Shown: one piece after another, positions 1 to 7,234 of the stretch
Layout of the letters: every line of letters starts with the position of its first letter
How positions within the stretch are numbered: position 1 is the stretch's first letter
Source of the DNA: JBBKXR01 sp037969585
GTDB lineage: Bacteria > Verrucomicrobiota > Verrucomicrobiia > Verrucomicrobiales > DEV007
Length of the DNA: 13,568 nucleotides
Assembly (NCBI GenBank): GCA_037969585.1
Contig: JBBKXR010000332.1
Location: forward strand, 1 to 13,568
Direction of reading: 5' to 3'
Notes under the pieces: generated by a model
The model's input: the letters and a program-made list of their open reading frames with translations, nothing else
What the model was told of the DNA's origin: nothing
The model's database searches: none
Program-made: the position numbers and the translations under genes

Positions 1-91
1 CCGCCTGCCAACCCTGGACGAACCCTTTGTGCCTAGCAATTTACCCAAACACTGCGGCGGACGGAGCACCCGCCCTACAAATTTCCATCCC
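1..91. other. 5' flank of the giant gene, with a small GC-rich hairpin
   Basis: No gene can be assigned here. Bases 56-60 (GGCGG) can pair with 70-74 (CCGCC) around a 9-base loop. The surrounding segment ending in CCCGCCCTAC looks like a structured intergenic element rather than coding sequence. The forward frame beginning at base 3 stays open to a TGA at 93-95, which overlaps the giant gene's ATG as ATGA. This could be the tail of an upstream gene, but about 30 codons are too few to judge. Another forward frame stops at 34-36. Confidence 0.3.
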
Positions 92-3000
92 ATGAAAAAA
101 CTGCCACTAATCTTAATTCTCTGCCTTTCGCTGCTTGCGCCTATTCTCCGTGCACAGGAAAACAAGCCAGCAGAAAAACCCCAGCCCGTTCCGACCGCGG
201 CAGAGGTTCCCGCACCAGCCGAAAAACCTGCGCCGAGCCCCGAGCCAGAGCCCAATCCAGACAAGGCTTCGGTCACCACCTCGATCGCTCCCGATGGCAG
301 CGGCAAGATTGTTGTCGAAGCGCATGGCGAATTTCCCAAACCGCCGGTTTTCTACTCCAGTGAAATCACCAGCACAGCAAAAGTCGGCGCTGAACGCATC
401 GATTACCAAACAAGCATCAAAGCTCACCTGCTTCAGGGCGAGGCGGCGACGCTGAGTTACTGGACTCACGGATTGGCAGAGATCACCGAGGTCAGCGGTG
501 AAGCACTCGATTCGTGGGCGGTTCGTTGGCAGGAAAAAAAGCGCTACCTCGACATTCGCTTAAAGCCAGACCAGAAGCCGGGCAGCGATCTCAACTTTAC
601 GGTAAAGATGAGGTCTGAAAAACTTGCGCTACCAGCCTCTCTACAGGTCACTAATTTCGGCCCGGGCGAAGGTTCAACCACGCTCAATCAGGTGCTGACG
701 CTGAGCTTCGCTAAGGAGATCACCGCGAAGGTTACCGAAACGCAGTCCTTTCTGCCAGTCGATGCTGCCGGCGATCTTGAACCGAATCGTTTTCAAAGTT
801 CGAGCGGCGGTCTGTTAACCTTGCGGATTGACCGCTCAGGTGCCCTGCCCGCGCCAGTTGAGATGCATCAAGTGCGCTTGACGGGCAACCTCGATATCGA
901 TGCGAGCTCGGGCGATTTTCAGCTAAACGGCAAAGCCATCGTCACCGAACCGGGTGCCGAGATCACGATCTTGCAGGGCAATGCTGCGATCAGTGAGTTG
1001 CCGCCGAGCACCGGTTTCGAATTGCGGCTCGACACCTTGGGCAAGACGGCGGTGTATCGATTGAAGTTTGCCAAAGCCGGTGAGTTTGCGATCGATCTAA
1101 AATTTGTCGCCGGACTCCGTAAATCCGCGGATGGCATGACAACCTTGGACTTTACTGTGGCGTCCGGCGCGGTGGTGCCACTGACGCTGAGCGGTTTGAG
1201 CGACAAGGTTGAGTTTCTGCCACAGCCTGAAAGCGTCGCCCCATCGCCTGGTGAAAAAGACAACGGCTGGTTAGGCTTTGTGCCCGCCAGCGGCCGCACC
1301 CATCTCGTCTGGAAGTCGGCACGTCGCGTTGGCGAAGGTCGGCTGTTCTTCAGCACCAGCGGACGGATCGAGGCGACGGTCGGTGCCGGGCTCCTCCGAC
1401 AGCAGCATTTCATTGATTACAAAGTGCTGCAGGGAGAGTTGAGCGAACTCAGTCTCGCTATAGATGGCGCAGGAGAAATACTCGCGGTCGAAGGCCAGAA
1501 CATTGTCGGCTGGTCAATCGCCGGTCCCGACGACGCACGCAGTTTGGAAATTGCGCTCGGCCAGCCGATCTCGGACACAGCACAATTGCAGATCCGGACG
1601 CAAACGGCGCTCGATGCTCTGCCGGTCAAACTGCAGGCCATGCGTCTGACACCGCAAGGCGCCGTTCGGCACTCCGGGCACTTGCGCATCGTCAATCAAG
1701 GCAGCGTCCGTCTCGAACCTTCAAATCTGGAAGGATTGACGCAACTCTCGCCGGAGCAGTTTCCAGGCGACGCGATTCAAGCGCGACAGATTTTTGTCTA
1801 CCGTTTCCCGGCGACGGACTACTCGCTGACGATTACCGCCGACCGGATTCAACCCGAAGTCAGCGTCTCTGAACTCAGCGTCTATCGCCTGAGCAAAACG
1901 GACCGAATCATCAGCAGTGACGTTGAACTCGACATTCGCGAAGCGCCGATACGCGAATGGGACATCGGGGTGCCTGCGGATTACTCGGTGGTTAAAGTGC
2001 TGGGCGCCGCGGTCGCTGACTACGTGCCTGGGTCGGAGGTGATCGATGGCCACCGTGTGGTGAAGATTCTGTTTGCTGACGAAGTCTCGGGGCGGCAATT
2101 GGTGTCGCTGCATCTGGAGAAAAGTGAAGCCGCCGCCGCTGGCGATTGGTTACTGCCGCGCCTGACCTTTGCCGATGCCAAATCGATTCGCGGTGACATC
2201 GGAGTCGCGGCCGAAGCTGGATTTCGAATCAGCACCGGTGCCAACGAATTGTTGGTCGAAAAGCCGGTGTCGACCTTCCCCAAATCTGCCCCCGGATTGC
2301 AGCAGGCGTTCCGCATTCGCGAGACAGGCTGGTCGGCAACGATGCAGATCGAAGTGCTGGAAAAAAGCGTTCAAGCTGACGTTTTTCATCTCCATTCACT
2401 GAGTGAACGCACCGCTCACGGCAGCGTGCTGATCAATTATCTGGTCACCGGTGCACCGGTTTCTGAGTGGCGGGTCACCGTACCCGAAAATGTCATCAAT
2501 GTCGGTGTCGAAGGCCGTGATGTGCGCACCTGGCGGCACGAGGGTGAAACCCTCACCGTTTCACTGCAGCAACCGGTGATCGGACTTTATCAGCTTTTGG
2601 TGACGTTTGAGGAAGACTTGACCTCGACTGGATCCAGCCAGCTTCAACTCGGTCGCGTGGCGCCTGACGATGTGCAAAGCGAACGAGGTTACCTCCAGGT
2701 TGTCAGCCCGCTGCAAGTGGAACTCAAAACGATCACTGAATCGCCGAGCTTGCTGAAAATCGACGCTCTCGAACTGCCGGCCGAACTGCGCCTGATCGCT
2801 TCGGCGCCACCGTTGGCGTCGTGGCAATACACCGAACGACCGTTCCAACTCGATCTGCAAGTAAACTGGTTTGAGCCGGGCACGACACTCCAGCAAGTGA
2901 TCGATTTTTCCGAAGTCACCACCCGTATCACCGCCGATGGCGAACTGGTCAGCGAAGCCTTGTATTATGTTCGTTCGCGTGGTCAACAAGCACTGCGACT

Positions 3001-6000
3001 GCAACTCGCCGATAACGAACGACTGTGGTCGGTATCCGTTGACGGAAGGACGATCAACGCACGCAGCGAAAGCAGTGAGACAAACACGATCCTGATTCCT
3101 CTGCCCGGCACCGCCGATCCAAACCGGCCCCTGGAAGTTCGACTTCGCGTCGGCCGATCCGCCGAATCGGGTCGCCATCTGAAGCTCAGTTTACCGACGG
3201 CCGAGGTGCCAACCTTGAAGACCGATTGGCGAATTCTCGGTGATGAGAAACAGGCACTGATTCCAGTGGGAGGGAGTGTTGCGGTTCCGACGACAGCGGA
3301 GCCAGTCACAGGTTTTGCCTGGCTCACGACGAACGGCCTGGTGGCGCTGACGCTGGCACTCTTGCTGACGCTTCTTGGTGTTCTCCTGAGCGGCGGCAAG
3401 ATGCCGTGGAGATCAGAGGCCGGAGTAAGCGCAGCGAGCCCATCTTTTTTGCGGCAAATATCGGGCTGCCTTCTGATCATTGCCGCCAGCGTTATCGTTT
3501 TTAACGCCAGCGCACAGACGTATCATCGGACCTCCGATGAATTGCCCGCAAATGCTCTGCGCCTCAGCCTGCCTGCGTTGAGCGGCGGCGAGGCGGTCAT
3601 CCTGAATGTCGACGCGATCTCCGCTTGGCAAATCGGAGTGTCATGGTTCGGCGTCATCATGGTTTTGGCAGGCATCACGGTTCTCGTCATGGCAACGCTT
3701 CGCAAGTCCATGGCACGCCGCAGGCTGTGCCAACTTGGCGGCCTGGCACTGCTTATAGTCGGCGGGCTCTTACAAGGCGACAGCGGCCCCCTTTCACTTC
3801 AGGTGTTAGGTGTTGCCTTGCTGCTGTTGCTCGTTTTGCCGCGCTGCTATCGCTTGCTCAAGCTATGCCGCGACATCAGGAAACGACGCCGTGAAAACGC
3901 CAAAGCGGCGCCAAAAAACTCCAGCGGCGGTGGCGATTGTGCGCCCTCACCTGCTCCGACAGCACTCTGGTTGATCGCCGGCTGGTTGGTGTTCGCGTTC
4001 GGCGGTAACGGAACCGTGGCCGTGCAGGCACAGGGTTTAGCACCCGGGGAATTCTCGAGCGCGGCTTCAATCACCCAGACGTGGCAGATCGACCACGACG
4101 AAAAACGCCTCACAGGTAGTGCGGTGATGACGCTCTCAGGAAATCCTGGTGATCGCTTCGTCGTGCTCGCCAGTCCCGCCGTGCTGACGGAGTTCGAGGG
4201 CAAAGGGCTGCGCATCAACAAGCAGAATGTTGCCGGCTTTGGTCTTGCCTACGTGGTGACCATCGAACCCGCCGCACCCGCCACACCTGGTGTCGCCAGC
4301 GCTGCCGCCAATACTGAATTTGGCGCCAGCTTTGAATATCAGCTGAATGTCGCGGATCTTGGCAAAGGTATCGCAGTTCCTACCGGACCCGCCGCATTGC
4401 AAAAATTGACGGTCAGCATCAATCAGGTGGCCTGGGAAATCCTCAGCCCTTCTGCGGTCAAATTGACGGAACTCAAAGTCGACGCTGAACAATCGAGCGC
4501 AGAGATATTGCTGGCAGCTGGCGCGAAGGCGCAAATTATCGCACGCCCCAAACCGCGTGACCTGAGCCGCGAAACGACGCAATTTTATGTCGAGAGCACG
4601 CAGCTATACGTTCCCGGCCCCGGCGTTGTCGACGGACTTCACTCCATTCAGGTTCGCCCTTCGCAAGGGCAAGTCAGCTCATTGACGCTGACAGTTCCCG
4701 ATGGATTGACGGTCAGCGAAGTCACGGGTCCGATCGGTTCGTGGCAGTTCGATGCCGACAAGCGAAGTCTGCAACTGGCCATCGATCCGCCCCAGTCACA
4801 GGCCTTCGCCGTGAGAGTTGGAACCCAACGAGGTCTCGAGCCCCTGCCCGCGGATGCGACACTCGAACCTCTGCGGGTCGAAGGTGCGGCTGCTGAAGTC
4901 GGTCTCGTAGCGCTGGCTTTTGGCGCCGATGCCCAACCCGAGAAAATTGAATCAGCCGCGCTCTCCGAAATCAATGCCAGCGATTTTGACGCCAGTTTGC
5001 TGGAAGGCAAACAGGTGGTCCTGCATCGTGTCTTTCGCTACGGCACTGAAGGTGGTGACATCCAGGTCAAGGTTGCGCCGGTCGCCCCCGAAGTTCGCGT
5101 GGCCAGCAAACAGGTGCTTTCGTTTGGAGACGAGCGCGTCTTGTTGGCGGTCAATTTCTCCGCAGAGATCACCCGCTCCGGCTTGTTTCAACTCAGCTTC
5201 CTCTTGCCGGATGGCCTGGAGGTCGAGTCGCTCACAGGGGCAGCTTTGCATCACTGGTCGGAAACCGCCAACGACGACGGTCAACGCGAGATCGCGCTGC
5301 ACCTGAACGGCAAAACCATTGGCACTCAAACCTTTGCACTCTCTCTGGCAGGAGTCGCTCCGGGCGCCAGCGACGAATGGCCCGCGCCGCGTTTTATGAT
5401 CCAGGAAGCCAACCGTCAGTCAGGTGAGCTCGTTGTTCAGTCGACCACCGGGATTCGGCTGCAAGCGGTGAGTCGGCAGAACGTGTCGGAAGTCGATCCG
5501 CGTAGCCTCGGCGGCTATACTCAAGGGGCACTGGCGTTTCGTTTATTGCAGCGGGACTGGACTCTGGTACTCGGCGTCGAACAGCTCGATCCACGGATAA
5601 CCGCGCAGATCCTGCACGACGTGACCCTGCGCGAGGGACAGACGCGCACCACATTGATCGCCGATCTGAATGTCAGCAATGCCTCGATCCGCAGCCTTCG
5701 GCTTCGACTACCGTTGAGCGATGCAGATGAGATTCGCACGGTTCGCGCTACCGGAAATGCGGTCAGCGATCTGGTGCGCACCGCTGAAGATTCCGATATT
5801 TGGGAATTGCAGTTCAAGCGGCGCATCGTGGGTGGTGAGCAGGTGCGCATCGAATTCGATCGGCGCGATCCACGTGAAAGCGCTACCGAAACGCTGACGC
5901 CGATTACCTTTCCTGAGGCACGGGTCGAGAGCTATCACTTTGCGGTCCGCGCAGGTGGCCGGCTCGACCTCAACGTTGGTGATCTGTCGCGTGGCTGGCA

Positions 6001-7228
6001 GGATGGTGACTGGACAACCATTCCCTCGACGTTGCGAGAGGCGGGTAACCGAACGGCTCCGAATCTGACCCTGCGCGCCATCGCTCCGGAAGGCTCCTTG
6101 AGCATTTCGGTGAAACGCCATTCACTGGCGAAGGCGCTGAAGCTTCGAGTCTCTGAAGGCATTTTGACCACCGTCCTGTCTCCGCACGGCGATCAAGTCA
6201 CCGCAGTCGACCTCACCGCCGATGTCATTCAACCCGGCAGCCTGTCGGTGACCTTGCCTAAAGGAGGGCAACTGTTCAGCATTTTCGTTAACAACGAGAG
6301 CGTGCGCAGTATTCGCGAAAGCGATGAATGGAAATTTCACGTTCTACCGGGCATCGATGAAAGAACGGCGAGCGTGCGTTTTGTATACTCGGTTCCTGGC
6401 AGCGGTTTGCGTCGCGCCGACCTGAGCAGTCCGCCGATGAATGTGCCATTAGAGAATATCGCCTGGCATGTCATCGCTCCTGAAGGGTTCGAACTCAGCG
6501 ACAACGATGGCGACCTACAGTTAAGCGGCCAGAATCAGTGGCAACGCTTTGATCGATCGAGCTATCTCGCCAAAGCGGAACTGCAACGCGATCAACAAGC
6601 GCAACAAGCCGCCAACCTGCTCGAGCGGGCCAGCAAATTCCGCCAGTCAGGAGATCAGGGAAAAGCCTTGTGGGCGCTAAACAGCGTGGTCAACCAACAC
6701 GCTCTCGATGCCGCAACCAATGAGGATGCCAGGGTGCAGTTGGAAAATCTGCAAACCCAACAAACCGTGGTCGGACTGAATACCCGGCGGCAGCGCCTTT
6801 ACCTCGATAACGCCGGCGAAGAAGGCGCGGCTCTGTCAGAACAGCTGATTCAAGGTGCCGCGGCGAATCCTGTGCTGCAAAACGGCGAACTGAATTTTCG
6901 ACCGCAGGATTTCAGTCAACTGCTGCAGGGAAACAGCAGCGAGGACAATGAGATCCTGCGACGAATCGCCGTGCGCATGATCGAACAACAACGTAGTTCG
7001 GAATCCGCTCCACAGGCAATCGCAGTGACCCTTCCCGAGGAAGGTAAAGTCTACACCTTCGTGCGCAGCGTTCAGGTATCGGAGGACGCGCCGCTGGAGT
7101 TGGATCTACGTTTTACCGCCTCCGATCAAGTAGGCTTCTGGCGTTCGATCGCTCTCATATCCTTGGTCTGTGCCATCGGGCTCCTGTTTCTACAGGCTAT
7201 GCCCAGGCTGCGACGTGAGGACCTGTAA
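92..7228 (+). CDS. Giant exported membrane protein with two halves of ~170-residue beta-rich repeats and a central transmembrane cluster
   Basis: No known family recognised. The start at 92 gives a classic signal peptide (MKKLPLILILCLSLLAPILRA, cleavage after about A21). An in-frame ATG at 29 would put 21 polar residues before it. Order by residue: signal peptide 1-21; Pro/Glu-rich linker to about 58; beta-rich half one to about 1075; membrane segments near 1083-1103, 1120-1140, 1181-1203, 1212-1229, 1234-1252 and 1290-1311; beta-rich half two 1314-2150; helical TPR-like region 2163-2250; final membrane segment 2349-2370 with basic tail PRLRREDL. Basic residues flank the membrane segments as the positive-inside rule predicts, placing both halves in the periplasm and the tail in the cytoplasm. 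No catalytic motif is evident. A scaffold or envelope role is only a guess. There is no Shine-Dalgarno sequence. The gene ends six bases from the convergent peptidase gene. Confidence 0.9.
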   Translation: MKKLPLILILCLSLLAPILRAQENKPAEKPQPVPTAAEVPAPAEKPAPSPEPEPNPDKASVTTSIAPDGSGKIVVEAHGEFPKPPVFYSSEITSTAKVGAERIDYQTSIKAHLLQGEAATLSYWTHGLAEITEVSGEALDSWAVRWQEKKRYLDIRLKPDQKPGSDLNFTVKMRSEKLALPASLQVTNFGPGEGSTTLNQVLTLSFAKEITAKVTETQSFLPVDAAGDLEPNRFQSSSGGLLTLRIDRSGALPAPVEMHQVRLTGNLDIDASSGDFQLNGKAIVTEPGAEITILQGNAAISELPPSTGFELRLDTLGKTAVYRLKFAKAGEFAIDLKFVAGLRKSADGMTTLDFTVASGAVVPLTLSGLSDKVEFLPQPESVAPSPGEKDNGWLGFVPASGRTHLVWKSARRVGEGRLFFSTSGRIEATVGAGLLRQQHFIDYKVLQGELSELSLAIDGAGEILAVEGQNIVGWSIAGPDDARSLEIALGQPISDTAQLQIRTQTALDALPVKLQAMRLTPQGAVRHSGHLRIVNQGSVRLEPSNLEGLTQLSPEQFPGDAIQARQIFVYRFPATDYSLTITADRIQPEVSVSELSVYRLSKTDRIISSDVELDIREAPIREWDIGVPADYSVVKVLGAAVADYVPGSEVIDGHRVVKILFADEVSGRQLVSLHLEKSEAAAAGDWLLPRLTFADAKSIRGDIGVAAEAGFRISTGANELLVEKPVSTFPKSAPGLQQAFRIRETGWSATMQIEVLEKSVQADVFHLHSLSERTAHGSVLINYLVTGAPVSEWRVTVPENVINVGVEGRDVRTWRHEGETLTVSLQQPVIGLYQLLVTFEEDLTSTGSSQLQLGRVAPDDVQSERGYLQVVSPLQVELKTITESPSLLKIDALELPAELRLIASAPPLASWQYTERPFQLDLQVNWFEPGTTLQQVIDFSEVTTRITADGELVSEALYYVRSRGQQALRLQLADNERLWSVSVDGRTINARSESSETNTILIPLPGTADPNRPLEVRLRVGRSAESGRHLKLSLPTAEVPTLKTDWRILGDEKQALIPVGGSVAVPTTAEPVTGFAWLTTNGLVALTLALLLTLLGVLLSGGKMPWRSEAGVSAASPSFLRQISGCLLIIAASVIVFNASAQTYHRTSDELPANALRLSLPALSGGEAVILNVDAISAWQIGVSWFGVIMVLAGITVLVMATLRKSMARRRLCQLGGLALLIVGGLLQGDSGPLSLQVLGVALLLLLVLPRCYRLLKLCRDIRKRRRENAKAAPKNSSGGGDCAPSPAPTALWLIAGWLVFAFGGNGTVAVQAQGLAPGEFSSAASITQTWQIDHDEKRLTGSAVMTLSGNPGDRFVVLASPAVLTEFEGKGLRINKQNVAGFGLAYVVTIEPAAPATPGVASAAANTEFGASFEYQLNVADLGKGIAVPTGPAALQKLTVSINQVAWEILSPSAVKLTELKVDAEQSSAEILLAAGAKAQIIARPKPRDLSRETTQFYVESTQLYVPGPGVVDGLHSIQVRPSQGQVSSLTLTVPDGLTVSEVTGPIGSWQFDADKRSLQLAIDPPQSQAFAVRVGTQRGLEPLPADATLEPLRVEGAAAEVGLVALAFGADAQPEKIESAALSEINASDFDASLLEGKQVVLHRVFRYGTEGGDIQVKVAPVAPEVRVASKQVLSFGDERVLLAVNFSAEITRSGLFQLSFLLPDGLEVESLTGAALHHWSETANDDGQREIALHLNGKTIGTQTFALSLAGVAPGASDEWPAPRFMIQEANRQSGELVVQSTTGIRLQAVSRQNVSEVDPRSLGGYTQGALAFRLLQRDWTLVLGVEQLDPRITAQILHDVTLREGQTRTTLIADLNVSNASIRSLRLRLPLSDADEIRTVRATGNAVSDLVRTAEDSDIWELQFKRRIVGGEQVRIEFDRRDPRESATETLTPITFPEARVESYHFAVRAGGRLDLNVGDLSRGWQDGDWTTIPSTLREAGNRTAPNLTLRAIAPEGSLSISVKRHSLAKALKLRVSEGILTTVLSPHGDQVTAVDLTADVIQPGSLSVTLPKGGQLFSIFVNNESVRSIRESDEWKFHVLPGIDERTASVRFVYSVPGSGLRRADLSSPPMNVPLENIAWHVIAPEGFELSDNDGDLQLSGQNQWQRFDRSSYLAKAELQRDQQAQQAANLLERASKFRQSGDQGKALWALNSVVNQHALDAATNEDARVQLENLQTQQTVVGLNTRRQRLYLDNAGEEGAALSEQLIQGAAANPVLQNGELNFRPQDFSQLLQGNSSEDNEILRRIAVRMIEQQRSSESAPQAIAVTLPEEGKVYTFVRSVQVSEDAPLELDLRFTASDQVGFWRSIALISLVCAIGLLFLQAMPRLRREDL
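452..3280 (+). repeat. Protein-level repeats in half one of the giant protein (about six units of ~165-185 residues)
   Basis: Units begin near residues 121, 286, 450, 620, 790 and 976. Each opens with a beta stretch of the pattern hydrophobic-x-V-x-x-V-x-G-x-x-V-x-x-W. Examples are AEITEVSGEALDSW (121), AGEILAVEGQNIVGW (450), DYSVVKVLGAAVADY (620), ENVINVGVEGRDVRTW (790) and NERLWSVSVDGRTI (976). The unit at 286 is the weakest. Unit spacing is 165, 164, 170, 170 and 186 residues. Later in a unit comes a G-x-L-x-V strand, then a Y/F-R-F/L stretch with a D-Y/W and a P-E/R-V/I. Found by eye from the translation; diverged at DNA level. Confidence 0.65.
3338..4030 (+). other. Central membrane region of the giant protein (six hydrophobic segments) joining the two halves
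   Basis: Residues 1083-1313 hold six hydrophobic segments. The loops alternate as expected for a multi-pass protein. A short loop with K and R follows segment 1, RKSMARRR follows segment 3, and a strongly basic stretch (RDIRKRRRENAK) follows segment 5, so these loops are predicted cytoplasmic. The loops after segments 2 and 4 lack such basic clusters. Segments 2 and 6 each end in a signal-peptidase-like A-x-A or V-Q-A followed by Gln (ASA-Q at 1141/1142, VQA-Q at 1313/1314), like the RA-Q end of the N-terminal signal peptide. This suggests the join preserves former signal peptides. Confidence 0.7.
4145..6541 (+). repeat. Protein-level repeats in half two of the giant protein (about five units of ~167-182 residues)
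   Basis: Units begin near residues 1352, 1529, 1696, 1866 and 2048, spaced 177, 167, 170 and 182 residues. Openings include LTVSEVTGPIGSW (1529), LEVESLTGAALHHW (1696), DEIRTVRATGNAVSDL (1866) and GQLFSIFVNNESV (2048). The 1352 unit is the weakest. The last unit matches the last unit of half one beyond the core: both continue to a P-x-x-V-P-L/T-x-x-x-x-W-x-V/I segment (near 1050 and 2120). This supports duplication of the whole half rather than random accretion of units. Confidence 0.65.
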
Positions 7229-7234
7229 AATTAC

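Noticed and set aside
29..91. Upstream in-frame ATG (29) for the giant gene
   Set aside because: It would add 21 polar residues before a textbook signal peptide that begins at the ATG at 92.
2561..3178. 205-codon minus-strand frame, and several other long frames inside 92-7228
   Set aside because: Shadows of the high-GC giant gene; no domain-like sequence and no supporting signals.
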